Shown here piece after piece: positions 1 through 8,817 of a DNA stretch of 64,000 nt; positions within the stretch are counted from its first letter, which is position 1, and each line of letters starts with the position of its first letter. Source of the stretch: an uncultured Schlesneria sp. (GTDB lineage Bacteria; Planctomycetota; Planctomycetia; Planctomycetales; Planctomycetaceae); assembly GCA_903840265.1 (NCBI GenBank), contig CAIMFH010000190.1, positions 147,271 to 211,270 of the forward strand, read 5' to 3'. Both the position numbers and the translations under genes were made by a program. The notes beneath the pieces are model-generated. The model was not told the origin of the DNA and ran no database searches. It worked only from the letters and a program-made list of their open reading frames with translations.

Positions 1-134
1 CCGTGCCCGTTACTCTTTCGCAAGGAGTTCTTTCGATCTGAACGCCATGTTTGAGCGGGTCTTCGGCCCAAATCTGTCCATTTCAGGTAAATCCGCACAG
101 TCCGCAAGACATCTCTTTCGGAAATCATCATCTG

Positions 135-167
135 TCGTTTAACCGCGTGGGCGTCGCCCCGCGCGTC
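135..167 (+). repeat. REP-like palindromic repeat, family 2, copy 1
   Basis: Thirty-three bases reading TCGTTTAACCGCGTGGG and ending CCCCGCGCGTC; the centre is an imperfect palindrome (CGCGTGGGCG against CGCCCCGCGCG). A second copy lies inverted at 229-258 and a third at 17606-17638, always between genes. Confidence 0.7.
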
Positions 168-228
168 GTTAGAGGCAACCAAAGTTCGTCAACCGGCTCG
201 CAGTCGCATCCAAGCGAGATCTCAGCGC

Positions 229-258
229 ACGCGCGGGGCGATGTCCACGCGGTTAAAC
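229..258 (-). repeat. REP-like palindromic repeat, family 2, copy 2 (inverted)
   Basis: Reads ACGCGCGGGGCG and ends CCACGCGGTTAAAC on the + strand, the reverse complement of the copy at 135-167. The two copies form an inverted pair about 60 bases apart, so the transcript could fold into a long hairpin just ahead of the YkgJ-type gene. Confidence 0.7.
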
Positions 259-335
259 TATGGCGCGCAGATGGTACTATTGCTCGTTGCCCCGAAATCG
301 GCGACGCCTAACTCTATCGTGGACAAACACAAGTA

Positions 336-1604
336 ATGACTGCGGTCCGCCTCAGCCTGCCCGTCCTTCAGAACTGGGATTGCCACAATTGCGGCGGTTG
401 CTGCCGCCAACATCAGATCGAAATCACCGCGGAAGAACGACAGCGAATCATCGATCAGAACTGGACCGAGGCCGACGGAGTTCCTGCGGACAAAGCGATC
501 GTACCGATGAGCGGCTGGTTTGGCACCCCGCGTTATCGGCTGGGCCATCAACCGGATGGGGCGTGCGTGTTCCTCAACGAACAGGGGCTGTGCCGCATTC
601 ACGCCAAGTTCGGCGAACTCGGAAAACCGCTGGCGTGCCGAGTCTACCCCTACGCGTTTCATCCTGCCGGCAAGACCGTCGCGGTTAGTTTGCGGTTCAG
701 TTGTCCCTCTGTCGTGAAGAACGTGGGACGCCCGGTCAGCAGCCAGCAGGCGGAGATTCGACGCATCGCCGATGCGGTCGTTCCCGGAGATTCGACAACG
801 ATCGCGCCCCCTGCCCTGAACGCGACAGACCGAGTCGACTGGTCAGATTTTCATCGATTTGTCGACGCCCTGGATGCCACCTTGGCCCAGGCAAACACGC
901 CGTTTCTCGACCGCGTGCTGCAAGCCTATGTCTGGACCAGCCTGGTCGGTCAATCGACATTCGCCAAACTTCGCGGCGACCGCATTCGCGATTTCCTGGA
1001 ACTGGTCCAGACCGCAGCCGCAGCAGAAGTCCCGTCGCTGCGGTCAAATCTCGTGGAACCAACTAAGGTCGGTCGGCTCTACTTTCGGTTGCTGGTCGCT
1101 CAATACGCTCGCAAAGACACCGCAGCCAGTGTCGCCGAAGGCTGGCTGGGCCGCTGGCGTCTGCTGCGAGCGGTCTGGAAGTTTTCTCGCGGTCAGGGAG
1201 ACATCCCACCACTGCAAGAGTTATTTCACTCAGTCCCGTTCAGTGCCTTAGAGCCTTCATTTGGACCGCTTTCGCCCGATCAACAGGAAATCTTTACTCG
1301 CTACTTTCGCGTGAAAGTCCAAGGCCTGCATTTCTGCGGCCCCGCCTACTATGACGTGCCGTTCGTCGAAGGCTTTCACAGTCTGTTACTGGTCCTGCCG
1401 GTGACGATGTGGATCGCCCGATGGCTGGCCGTCGGCGAGGGAAGAAACCAGCTCACGACCGACGACATCGCGCACGCGCTATCAATTGTCGATCATCATC
1501 ACGGGTACTCGCCCGCCCTCGGCCAAACCGCAGCACGCAGCCGCGTCCGCTCACTCGCTTCCACCGGAGATATTCCCCGGTTGGTCCAGTGGTACTGTCG
1601 ATAA
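336..1604 (+). CDS. YkgJ family cysteine-cluster protein
   Basis: A 422-residue protein opening with the CxxCGGCC cluster (residues about 15-22) typical of the YkgJ/UPF0153 family, which probably binds a metal or iron-sulfur centre. A second family mark, CRVYPYAF, lies at about residue 105. The family is widespread but its reaction is not established; members have been linked to Fe-S or zinc binding. The remaining 300 residues are mostly helical and have no domain I can name. The start was chosen because the Cys cluster sits close to the N-terminus, as in relatives. The next gene begins 61 bases downstream on the same strand, so the two could be cotranscribed. Confidence 0.85.
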   Translation: MTAVRLSLPVLQNWDCHNCGGCCRQHQIEITAEERQRIIDQNWTEADGVPADKAIVPMSGWFGTPRYRLGHQPDGACVFLNEQGLCRIHAKFGELGKPLACRVYPYAFHPAGKTVAVSLRFSCPSVVKNVGRPVSSQQAEIRRIADAVVPGDSTTIAPPALNATDRVDWSDFHRFVDALDATLAQANTPFLDRVLQAYVWTSLVGQSTFAKLRGDRIRDFLELVQTAAAAEVPSLRSNLVEPTKVGRLYFRLLVAQYARKDTAASVAEGWLGRWRLLRAVWKFSRGQGDIPPLQELFHSVPFSALEPSFGPLSPDQQEIFTRYFRVKVQGLHFCGPAYYDVPFVEGFHSLLLVLPVTMWIARWLAVGEGRNQLTTDDIAHALSIVDHHHGYSPALGQTAARSRVRSLASTGDIPRLVQWYCR

Positions 1605-1665
1605 TCGTCTTGCGACAATTGGCTGGCCCTACATCCCGCCCGACCACTTCGCTACTTTATTCGGT

Positions 1666-2430
1666 ATGACCTCATCCGACTGGCCCCCGCTCTCTGAACT
1701 GCTGCCACTGTCGCGGCACGACGTACACGTCATTCGCATCCCCCTGCAGGTCGAAGACGACACGCTCGATCGCTTGAAGACGCTGCTTTCACCCACAGAA
1801 GTCGCGCGAGCGGACCGCTTCAAAGTCCCGCAACCACGACGGCATTTTATTGTCTGCCGAGCCACCTTGCGGCAACTGCTGGCTTCGTGCTTGGACTGTA
1901 CAGCCAATGAAGTTGAATTCGATTACGGCCCGCACGGCAAACCGGCACTGCGACGATCAACGCCCCCGGCCTCACAAATCGAATTCAGTGTGTCGCATTC
2001 GGCCGATCAAGCACTGATTGCCATCGCGCTCGACCGACCGATCGGTGTCGACATTGAACAGATCGACCCAGCCGTCCGCATTTTGAAGCTGGCCACTCGA
2101 TTCTTCTCACCGCGTGAAGCGGCCGAACTCATCGAGCTGCCGGAAGGCGATCAGCTGGCCGGTTTCTATCGCGGCTGGACATCGAAAGAGTCCTATCTGA
2201 AGGCCACCGGCAGCGGATTGTCATTTCCACTCAACAAGTTTTCCGTCTCGCTGAATCCGCACCAACCGGCCCGATTGATTGAGGTCTTCGATCAACCTGC
2301 CGAACTCGACCGCTGGCAGATCCTGGCCCTTGATCCGATCCACAACTTCGCCGCGACCGTTCTGTACGAAGCCACAGGTGCCGAGCCGACCACCTTGCAT
2401 CGATGGTCGCTCTGCCCCAGCGCGGACTAG
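1666..2430 (+). CDS. 4'-phosphopantetheinyl transferase superfamily protein (Sfp type)
   Basis: Transfers the phosphopantetheine arm of coenzyme A to a serine of a carrier protein (fatty-acid, polyketide or peptide synthase). The signature residues are visible: GVDIEQ at about 127-132 (Mg/CoA site) and WTSKESYLKATG at about 171-182 (the W-x-x-KE-x-x-x-K motif). Its 254 residues match the Sfp/AcpT-like two-lobed length. The reading frame is open further upstream to 1486, but that part overlaps the preceding gene; ATG 1666 gives the normal N-terminus. It ends 4 bases into the convergent transglutaminase gene. No carrier-protein synthase gene is nearby, so the substrate cannot be told. Confidence 0.88.
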   Translation: MTSSDWPPLSELLPLSRHDVHVIRIPLQVEDDTLDRLKTLLSPTEVARADRFKVPQPRRHFIVCRATLRQLLASCLDCTANEVEFDYGPHGKPALRRSTPPASQIEFSVSHSADQALIAIALDRPIGVDIEQIDPAVRILKLATRFFSPREAAELIELPEGDQLAGFYRGWTSKESYLKATGSGLSFPLNKFSVSLNPHQPARLIEVFDQPAELDRWQILALDPIHNFAATVLYEATGAEPTTLHRWSLCPSAD

Positions 2431-3233
2431 ACAGCGACCGGCGTCACTTCATCACAGATCACTGTGAATCCCGCCAGCGTGTTCGGGCCAAAGGTGGTAC
2501 TGATCGCCACATCAGTAGCATCCCGGCCTCGCGCAATCAGCACTCGGCCAATTCGCGGGACGTTGTTGCGAGGGTCGAAGGTGTGCCACCGACCACCCAG
2601 GAATGCCTCAAACCAGCCAGCAAAGTCCATCACGCCATAAGGGGGCAACGTCCCCGCATCGCCGAGATACCCCGTGCAGTACCGAGCGGGAATGTTCAGG
2701 CAGCGACACAACGCGACAGCCAGATGGGCATAGTCTCGGCAGACCCCAATCCGCTCACGAAACGCTTCCATGGCCGTTCGAGTTGCCCGGGCCTGCATGT
2801 AATCGAATTTGATGTGGTTGTGGACGAAATCGCAAATCGCCTGCACGCGAGCCCAGCCAAGCGGCGTGTGAGCAAACTGCTTCCAGGCAAAATCACTCAG
2901 CAGATCTGTTTCGCAATACCGGCTTCCCAGCAGGAACGGCAGCGTGTCTTCCGGAAGTTCCCAGACAGGATGCTGGCGAGCATCGTAACAAGCAGGATCA
3001 GGGGTTCCCTTCAAACGAAGGACCGCGGTCGTGCTGATCGTTGTTCGGCCGGCAGGGGCTTCGATCCGACTGCACCAGTTGCCATACCCGTCTCGATAGG
3101 GGGTGACCGTCACGCTGGGATTGGTGACCAGACAGTCCGCCACAAGGATCTCGTAGGCATGGCTGTAATGAATGTTGAGCATCAACAACATAGGCGTCGG
3201 TTGCGGGCAGTCATAAATCAGTTCGTAGCCCAC
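2427..3233 (-). CDS. Transglutaminase-like cysteine protein
   Basis: A 268-residue protein of the bacterial transglutaminase-like superfamily. An N-terminal beta domain (about 1-100) precedes the catalytic core: Cys165 in RIGVCRDYAHL, His217 in GGRWHTFDPRN and the Asp of that FDPR segment form the expected Cys-His-Asp triad. Such proteins usually act as peptidases or amidases in the cytoplasm and often sit with circularly permuted ATP-grasp or alpha-E genes, but none is present here. There is no signal peptide. It converges with the phosphopantetheinyl transferase with a 4-base overlap. Confidence 0.85.
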   Translation of the reverse strand: MGYELIYDCPQPTPMLLMLNIHYSHAYEILVADCLVTNPSVTVTPYRDGYGNWCSRIEAPAGRTTISTTAVLRLKGTPDPACYDARQHPVWELPEDTLPFLLGSRYCETDLLSDFAWKQFAHTPLGWARVQAICDFVHNHIKFDYMQARATRTAMEAFRERIGVCRDYAHLAVALCRCLNIPARYCTGYLGDAGTLPPYGVMDFAGWFEAFLGGRWHTFDPRNNVPRIGRVLIARGRDATDVAISTTFGPNTLAGFTVICDEVTPVAV

Positions 3234-3358
3234 TTTAATGTCGATAGAATGCTCACTTTCATCGGAGGTTGAGATTTGCAGACCTCATCGTACCGCTGAA
3301 CGCCCCTCCAGAGTGCAGAGAAATGTGTTAATTCGCCCACTTGCGGTAAATACGCATA

Positions 3359-4141
3359 TCATTTGCGACATACGTCAACAAACCGCTTCAGCAAATCGAA
3401 GTTGAACAATCCCTCACCACGCTCTGGATGCCACTGCACTCCGAGGTAAAAGAATCGAGCCGGATCATCCACCGTTTCAATCACGCCAGCGGGCGACCGT
3501 GCCACCACTCGCAGCCGACCAGCGTCATCAACCGCCTGATGATGCGATGAAACCACGGTCTGGTCGCTCAGGTCGATGTCACCATATCGCTTCTCTTCCT
3601 GAGCGGGGAACGTCAGTCCCCTGGCTTCTTCGGGTTTCAGCCCTCGTGACGGCACCGATTTCCCCGGAAGCCCCGCCGTTCGCAACAGCGCCGAATCCAA
3701 CACCTCAACCAAGATCCGGTGCCGATTGTTGTGCTGATGCTCTTCGACATCGGCACTCAACACATCCTGCAGATGTTGATTCATCCGCCCCCCGGCATGC
3801 AGCGACATTAACTGCATCCCCAGACAAATCCCCAACACAGGCCGCTGTGGCTTCTTCGCCAAAGCATCCAGCAACGCCATCTCAAACACCTGCCGCCGCG
3901 GTTCAATGCATTCCGACATAGGATGCCGAGCAATCCCAAACCCCTCCAGCCGGGCATCAGGCCCCCCGGTCAACAGGATCCCATCACAGATCTCGACATA
4001 CGATGCCGCCAGTTCCACCTCCTGCGGCAACAACAACGGCAGCCCCCCAGCCCCGGCAATCCCCTGGCTATATGCGATGTTGCTGACATATCGATCCGTA
4101 TCGAGGTTGTCGACCGTAATGCCAATGAGTGGTGTTTTCAT
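3359..4141 (-). CDS. Gamma-glutamyl-gamma-aminobutyrate hydrolase family protein (class I glutamine amidotransferase-like)
   Basis: Resembles PuuD and other peptidase C26 proteins, which hydrolyse gamma-glutamyl amides such as gamma-glutamyl-GABA. The nucleophile elbow GICLGMQL puts Cys at about residue 106, and the His-Glu of the triad are in GVQWHPE near residue 240. The opening PLIGITVDNLD is typical of the family, and 260 residues is normal length. No putrescine-pathway genes are adjacent, so the true substrate is open. A REP-like element lies just upstream of the start, between this gene and the RAYT. Confidence 0.85.
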   Translation of the reverse strand: MKTPLIGITVDNLDTDRYVSNIAYSQGIAGAGGLPLLLPQEVELAASYVEICDGILLTGGPDARLEGFGIARHPMSECIEPRRQVFEMALLDALAKKPQRPVLGICLGMQLMSLHAGGRMNQHLQDVLSADVEEHQHNNRHRILVEVLDSALLRTAGLPGKSVPSRGLKPEEARGLTFPAQEEKRYGDIDLSDQTVVSSHHQAVDDAGRLRVVARSPAGVIETVDDPARFFYLGVQWHPERGEGLFNFDLLKRFVDVCRK

Positions 4142-4159
4142 GGGAATGCGTTTTCTTCA

Positions 4160-4191
4160 GGTGAGCCGCGCTGCGTAAGCACGCGGACCCG
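4160..4191 (+). repeat. REP-like element, family 1, copy R1
   Basis: Reads GGTGAGCCGCGCTGCG and ends GCACGCGGACCCG. It is one of five copies or half-copies within 900 bases around the RAYT gene. The CCGCG...CGCGG arms can form a hairpin. Confidence 0.75.
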
Positions 4192-4208
4192 TCGCGCAAG
4201 TTGCGAAA

Positions 4209-4787
4209 CTACTTTTCGACGCCACGAGGTACGATCAATCCCTCGCTCCGAGTCCAAATCAACAAAGGGTTCGCCTGATTGCGAATGTAGTGGACAACAG
4301 TTTCAACCGCCCGTTCGTCAGGTAACTTTCGATTCGATCCGCCCCGCGTCCACCAATCCTCCCGAGGAGTTCCCATTCGATTGAGACAACGAGTTCCATA
4401 TGCCTTCAAATCACCCAAGATCTTTTCGGGATCAGGATCTCCCGAAACGCCAACGACCGCATGCAGGTGAGTCCGCACGATTCCGGTCGCAATCAACAGC
4501 CAGCTGCGAAACCTCGTCGTTTCCTGAAACTGCCCCAACAGAGCCGAGGCTTGAGCGGCAGCCAGCAGAACTTCAGTAGACTTCAGCCTTCGCTCGAGCG
4601 CACCGAACAGATTTGGGTTCGGAGGAGCGGATGGAGTCGCAAACTCGTTGAAGTCAACCAGATATCCACGATCATCGAAGTCGGAACCAACGAAGCCCCG
4701 TTCGTCACCAGGTAGCCAAGAGCCATAGGTGGTCCATGTCAGGAACCAATAGCGTTCAATGTTCACTAGGTTGATTGGCTCTGGCAT
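4209..4787 (-). mobile_element. REP-associated tyrosine transposase (RAYT, Y1 family)
   Basis: A 192-residue single-strand DNA transposase-like protein. Visible marks: the N-terminal YWFLTWTTYGSWLPGD block, the HUH motif as HLH at residues 107-109, and a candidate nucleophile Tyr167 in VVHYIRNQ. RAYTs are domesticated IS200/IS605 relatives that nick and join REP hairpins. The frame is open to 4961, but the extra 58 residues are translated REP sequence, so the ATG at 4787 was chosen. REP-like copies flank it on both sides (4160-4191, 4809-4829, 4845-4876, 4963-4993, 5005-5017), the usual arrangement for a RAYT and its cognate repeats. Confidence 0.85.
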
Positions 4788-4808
4788 TTGGTGGCCTGTA
4801 TCAACAAT

Positions 4809-4829
4809 CGGGTCCGCGTGCTGACGCAG
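4809..4829 (-). repeat. REP-like element, family 1, half copy R2
   Basis: CGGGTCCGCGTGCTGACGCAG, the inverse half of the REP unit. It is preceded by a stretch (from about 4796) that is almost repeated before copy R4 at about 4950, so an approximately 34-base unit was duplicated here. Confidence 0.7.
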
Positions 4830-4844
4830 AAGGCTTTTGATTTT

Positions 4845-4876
4845 GGTGAGCCGCGCTGCGTTAGCACGCGGACCCG
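4845..4876 (+). repeat. REP-like element, family 1, copy R3
   Basis: Full-length unit, identical to R1 except for one base in the loop (GCGTTAGC instead of GCGTAAGC). Lies just upstream of the RAYT start. Confidence 0.75.
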
Positions 4877-4962
4877 ATGAACATGGGGCTAACGACTTCT
4901 CTACGGCAAGCGACAACGGATTTACCTGATTTCGACTGGTATCAGTTGCCTGTATCGACAAT

Positions 4963-5017
4963 CGGGTCCGCGTGCTGACGCAGCGCGGCTCACCTGAAAA
5001 CGTTGGTGAGCCGCGCC
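4963..5017. repeat. REP-like elements, family 1, copies R4 (inverted) and R5 (partial)
   Basis: R4 (4963-4993) is a full inverted unit ending CGCGGCTCACC; after a 10-base loop, R5 (5005-5017) begins GGTGAGCCGCG. The facing ends form a perfect 11-bp stem, giving a composite head-to-head REP palindrome between the RAYT and the aldehyde dehydrogenase stop. Confidence 0.75.
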
Positions 5018-5031
5018 ATTGCTGTTTCCGA

Positions 5032-6495
5032 TTAACCCAAGCTCATCGTCACGGTCTTCGATTCCGTGTAGTTCGCCAGTCCAGCCTCTCCAAGTTCGCG
5101 ACCCATGCCGCTCATTTTGAAGCCGCCAAACGGAGCTGCCGCGTCGAAGACATCGTAACAGTTCACCCACACGGTTCCGGCGCGAACACTGGCTGCGATG
5201 CGATGAGCCTTCTGTACATCGCGCGTCCAGACTGCCGCCGCCAAGCCGTAGCACGTGCTGTTCGCTCGCTCGATGATTTCATCAACGGTCTTGAATGGCA
5301 GAATGCTCATCACCGGGCCGAAGATTTCGTCCTTGGCAATCGCCATTTCATCACGCACATTGCTGAACACGGTCGGTTCGATGAAGAAGCCTTTGTCACC
5401 GACGCGGCGACCACCGGTCAGGCACGTCGCTCCTTCTGATTTCCCCTTGTCGATGTAGCCCAGAATCTTATTGAACTGGTCGGCATCCACCTGAGGACCA
5501 TGAGTCGTGTTCGGATCGAAGGGGTCACCGGTCTGGCGCGTCTTGGCTCGGGCCACGACCTTCTCGACAAACTTGTCGTGGATCGACTGTTCGACAAACA
5601 ATCGCGAACCCGCGGTACAACACTGCCCCTGGTTGAAGAACAGGCCAAACTCGGCCCCGGCCACGGCGGCGTCCATGTCGGCATCGGCAAACACGATATT
5701 GGGACTCTTGCCACCCAGTTCGAACGTCAGCCGCTTCAGCGTCCCCGCGGCATCGACCATGATCTTCTTCGCGGTGTCGGTGTGACCGGTGAACGCGATC
5801 TTGTCGACACCCGGATGCTTGACGATCGCAGCACCAGTCGCGCCATAGCCAGTAACGACGTTGATCACGCCATCCGGAATCCCCGCTTCCTGAGCCAACT
5901 CGGCCATCCGCAGACAAGTCAGCGGCGTCTGCTCGGCCGGCTTCATCACAATGGTACAGCCAGCCGCCAGAGCCGGTCCCCATTTCCACGCGGCCATCAG
6001 AATCGGGAAGTTCCACGGAATGATCTGGCCTGCGACTCCGACGGGTTCACGCCGCGTATAGCAGAAGTAATTGCCGCGAATCGGAATCGTGTCGCCAGTC
6101 AGCTTATCAGCCCAGCCCGCATAATAACGTAGGCAATCAATCGCCAGCGGCAAGTCAGCCGCAAGAGCGTCTCGAATCGGCTTGCCATTATCGAGCGTCT
6201 CGAGAGCCGCCAATTCTTCCAGGTTGGCTTCCATCAAATCAGCCAACTTGTTCATCATCCGGCCACGATCACGCGCATCCGCCCGAGACCACGGCCCCGA
6301 ATCAAATGCTGCTCGAGCGGCCTTTACCGCGGCATCGACATCGCTGGCATCTCCTTCAGCGACTTCCGCAATCACTTTTTCAGTAACAGGACTGATCGTG
6401 GCGAATCGCTTGCCGCTACGCGACTCCTGCCACTTGCCACCAATAAACAGATTGGTCTGACGAATCTTCGGGGGAGTAACCATTGCTGCTGCCAT
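5032..6495 (-). CDS. Aldehyde dehydrogenase (NAD(P)-dependent)
   Basis: Oxidises an aldehyde to its acid. At 487 residues it has the class 1/2 ALDH fold: PWNFP at about 160-164, the KPAEQTP cofactor segment at about 185, general base Glu259 in FELGGKSPN, and catalytic Cys293 in [10 protein letters not shown]. The usual TGS after the cofactor strand is replaced by TGHTD (about 236-240), which may affect cofactor preference. The C-terminal [15 protein letters not shown] block is intact. No pathway partner is adjacent, so the physiological aldehyde is unknown. It is cytoplasmic and has no leader. Confidence 0.93.
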   Translation of the reverse strand: MAAAMVTPPKIRQTNLFIGGKWQESRSGKRFATISPVTEKVIAEVAEGDASDVDAAVKAARAAFDSGPWSRADARDRGRMMNKLADLMEANLEELAALETLDNGKPIRDALAADLPLAIDCLRYYAGWADKLTGDTIPIRGNYFCYTRREPVGVAGQIIPWNFPILMAAWKWGPALAAGCTIVMKPAEQTPLTCLRMAELAQEAGIPDGVINVVTGYGATGAAIVKHPGVDKIAFTGHTDTAKKIMVDAAGTLKRLTFELGGKSPNIVFADADMDAAVAGAEFGLFFNQGQCCTAGSRLFVEQSIHDKFVEKVVARAKTRQTGDPFDPNTTHGPQVDADQFNKILGYIDKGKSEGATCLTGGRRVGDKGFFIEPTVFSNVRDEMAIAKDEIFGPVMSILPFKTVDEIIERANSTCYGLAAAVWTRDVQKAHRIAASVRAGTVWVNCYDVFDAAAPFGGFKMSGMGRELGEAGLANYTESKTVTMSLG

Positions 6496-6620
6496 GATGC
6501 AGAATCTCCTGAACTCAAGATGAGGGGTTCACTGGACCTACTACCAGCGTATCCAACTGACCCCGTCGAGGACAGGTTTTCAACTCATCTAATTGTCGCG
6601 AGCCCGCTGATTCCCACTCC

Positions 6621-6661
6621 GGGTGCCACGGTGTCGGAGTCCTCGACGTCGCCGTGTCTTC
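6621..6661. repeat. Palindromic dispersed repeat, family 3, copy 1
   Basis: Begins GGGTGCCACGGTGTCGG and ends GCCGTGTCTT; nearly identical to 8680-8722. It is largely self-complementary (CACGG...CCGTG ends). Confidence 0.75.
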
Positions 6662-6667
6662 TCTTTT

Positions 6668-6750
6668 GTAGCCAATCTCGCCAAGAGATTGGGCGAAGTC
6701 GATGAGCATTCAACCTCGGTTGTTGCTCCCCCAAAGTCTTGTCGACTTTG
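6668..6750. repeat. Two-hairpin dispersed repeat, family 4, copy 1
   Basis: Contains CCAATCTC-GCCA-AGAGATTGG and, about 45 bases on, AAAGTC-TTGTC-GACTTT. A second copy is at about 40421-40506 and a copy of the second hairpin alone at 8818-8840. No coding sense; it fills the gap between the aldehyde dehydrogenase and the small membrane protein. Confidence 0.65.
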
Positions 6751-6770
6751 ACTTCGCAAATCATGCACTG

Positions 6771-7055
6771 TCATCGAGCCCGTAGTCGACGCAGCAGCCT
6801 CACCCGAACAATCACACATCCCACCAGGATATTGATACACGCCGCTTTCCAGACCAGAAGCCACCAAGGCCGCCACCACGCTTTTGTGTAAAGCTCCACC
6901 GCATCGGATAGCCCAAACACAACCAGCGTGATCGCAGCGATGACCCCCAATCGTAGCCAAGGCTGCGAAGCCCCCACGGTCCGTCTGGCAACGTAGATTC
7001 CCAGCGCCGGCCACCAGACCAGTTCAATCACATTGATGATGTCGACATAGGTCAT
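6771..7055 (-). CDS. Small membrane protein of unknown function
   Basis: 94 residues with three hydrophobic segments (about 5-22, 31-50 and 60-82) separated by short basic loops and an Arg-rich tail (RVRLLRRLRAR), so it is probably an inner-membrane protein with a cytoplasmic C-terminus. I do not recognise the family. It stands alone between repeat-rich gaps, with the next gene on the same strand ending 96 bases upstream of its start. Confidence 0.6.
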   Translation of the reverse strand: MTYVDIINVIELVWWPALGIYVARRTVGASQPWLRLGVIAAITLVVFGLSDAVELYTKAWWRPWWLLVWKAACINILVGCVIVRVRLLRRLRAR

Positions 7056-7109
7056 GCTCGGTGGCCCAAGAGTTTATTGGCTACTATGCTCGAACGGAAC
7101 CAATTAACG

Positions 7110-7137
7110 CAAAGTTTAAGGGGCGCCAAGACGCAAA
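7110..7137. repeat. Short copy of the GCGCCAAGACGCAAAG-type repeat
   Basis: Reads TTTAAGGGGCGCCAAGACG and continues CAAAGAC. It belongs to the same family as the large inverted repeat at 12522-12680 (GGCGCCAAGACGCAAAG). Confidence 0.6.
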
Positions 7138-7151
7138 GACCTGTAAATCAA

Positions 7152-7556
7152 TCACGAGTCTACGGAACGAGTGATCAGAGCGTCGTTTATAATCCGGCCG
7201 ATTTTCAGCACAGCTTCGTCACCACGCGAGTCATAGCAAACGCCGCGAAACTTCAGGATTTCACCATCCTTGTACCAGCCAAAAGGTGACTTCCGATCCA
7301 ATGCACAGCGGATTCGAAAACGATTTCCGCTGACATGCTCAATAGTCAAGATCGGTGTATTCTGGATCTCACAAGACATTTCATCGTTGGGGTCAGTTCC
7401 GATACAAAACTGGTCGTGACTCCAGTGGCCGAACACCAACTCTGCCTGATCGAGAGTCGCTAACTTGCCGATCAATTCAGCATAGGGAGCAAGCCATTTT
7501 GCCCGCTGTCGGAAGTGTTCGACATGTAACGGAGAACTCAATGGTGACCAGGACAT
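7152..7556 (-). CDS. Conserved-looking hypothetical protein, cytoplasmic
   Basis: 134 residues, rich in Trp and charged residues, with no signal peptide or membrane segment. The C-terminal half (ILTIEHVSGNRFRIRCALDRKSPF and following) is predicted mostly beta. I cannot assign a family. It ends near a repeat and lies 18 bases from the ygfZ stop on the same strand, so it could be transcribed with ygfZ. Confidence 0.6.
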   Translation of the reverse strand: MSWSPLSSPLHVEHFRQRAKWLAPYAELIGKLATLDQAELVFGHWSHDQFCIGTDPNDEMSCEIQNTPILTIEHVSGNRFRIRCALDRKSPFGWYKDGEILKFRGVCYDSRGDEAVLKIGRIINDALITRSVDS

Positions 7557-7574
7557 TCACTTCTCCCGAACCGC

Positions 7575-8516
7575 TCAATGTTGGTCTTGGACCACGCCCT
7601 GAGCCTCCGACACTCGTACCTTCGCCCCCGCCGCACCAAACCGTGTCTTCAAATACCCGATGACCGCAATCTCTCCCTTAGCATTCGCATTCGGCGCGAC
7701 AGACGTAGTCACTCCCGCTTCGTCCTCAGTATCTGCAGCGAGAATCGACGTCCCTGCTGTCAGAGTCGCCCCCTGCTCAAAGACAACCCGCCGTAGTTCT
7801 TTATTCGTATGCCCCATCGCGTCCAGCCGTGCAATCGGTTCCTGCCCAAGATAGCAACCTTTGGTGAACGAAATCGCCTGCTTCGTCCGAGCCACCTCTT
7901 GAGCGATGTTGTCCTCGGTGATATCCCGACCGTAGTACGGGAAACCCGCTTCGATTCGGCGAGTCTCAAATTCGTCGGCCGATCCCGCTAGACATCCAAC
8001 AGCCAGCAGACTCGAACGAGTCGCCTCGATCGCCGACCGCGGCATCGACAGCAGAAAGCCAGGCTCGTTCAACAGATCAACCCGACGAATATCGAGCGGA
8101 TTGCCGAATGCTTCTCGCGACACGCACCCGTATAGCGATAGGCCTTCCTCAACCATCAGCAATTGCGCGGCATGAGTCCCCGTGACAAACAGCTCGCCCC
8201 GTTCTTCGGATCGGCCAACCAGCTGGACATCTTCGCGGATCAGATACCGATCCAGATGCGGGATGATTTTCGTTTCCTGGCCAGCCGTCGTATCGAGCCA
8301 CAACGATTGCGGCCCAGCGAACACGAAGATGTGGCCGAGGACTCGCCCCTTGATGTTCGGCAGAAACGCTTCGCACCCCTGCCCCGGCTGCAAGCCCTTA
8401 ATGTCGTTCGTACAGAACCCGTGCAAAAACTTCGCGCGGTCCTCGCCCGTCACTTCGATCTGCGTTCGATCGCTCAAGTCGTATACAGTAATCGCGGTTG
8501 TCGTCTCGTCGGTCAT
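7575..8516 (-). CDS. ygfZ: YgfZ/GcvT-domain folate-binding protein
   Basis: A tetrahydrofolate-binding protein that helps maintain certain Fe-S enzymes. At 313 residues it has the GcvT-like N-terminal domain and the family signature KGCYLGQE at residues 219-226, whose Cys is the conserved functional residue. The start at 8516 gives an N-terminus typical of the family (VYDLSDRTQIEVTGEDRAKFLHG). It is a standard housekeeping protein with no unusual features. Confidence 0.9.
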   Translation of the reverse strand: MTDETTTAITVYDLSDRTQIEVTGEDRAKFLHGFCTNDIKGLQPGQGCEAFLPNIKGRVLGHIFVFAGPQSLWLDTTAGQETKIIPHLDRYLIREDVQLVGRSEERGELFVTGTHAAQLLMVEEGLSLYGCVSREAFGNPLDIRRVDLLNEPGFLLSMPRSAIEATRSSLLAVGCLAGSADEFETRRIEAGFPYYGRDITEDNIAQEVARTKQAISFTKGCYLGQEPIARLDAMGHTNKELRRVVFEQGATLTAGTSILAADTEDEAGVTTSVAPNANAKGEIAVIGYLKTRFGAAGAKVRVSEAQGVVQDQH

Positions 8517-8679
8517 GCCTACTGCTGCTCCAGTCGTTGAATTGGTTGAATGCCAATTCTCACGTGGTGATCACGATCTGGCAACGCGACGTCAAATAAG
8601 AATTTGGACGGCACATCTGTGAATTGGTCGTCAGGTGACGATCATTGAGGATCTGATGATCTCAAGCAACAAAACTCAC

Positions 8680-8767
8680 GGGTGCCACGGTGTCGGAGTC
8701 CTCGACGTCGCCGTGTCTTCCTCTTTATCAGCACGGCCACCCCGAAGATGGTGAGTCCGTGGCACCC
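8680..8767. repeat. MITE-like palindromic element, family 3, full copy
   Basis: 88 bases bounded by perfect 11-bp terminal inverted repeats, GGGTGCCACGG (8680-8690) and CCGTGGCACCC (8757-8767). The first 42 bases match the copy at 6621-6661. No coding capacity. Confidence 0.7.
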
Positions 8768-8817
8768 AGAACTCTTGAACAGAAGTCGAAGTAGACCACG
8801 CCAACCAACATCCGTCC

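Larger units (their letters stand above)
1..335. other. Intergenic region with palindromic repeats
   Basis: No convincing gene is seen before the start codon at 336. The stretch holds two copies, in opposite orientation, of a GC-rich repeat (listed separately) and short open frames without family resemblance. It may contain the end of a transcript entering from the left edge, but nothing recognisable is coded. Confidence 0.6.
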
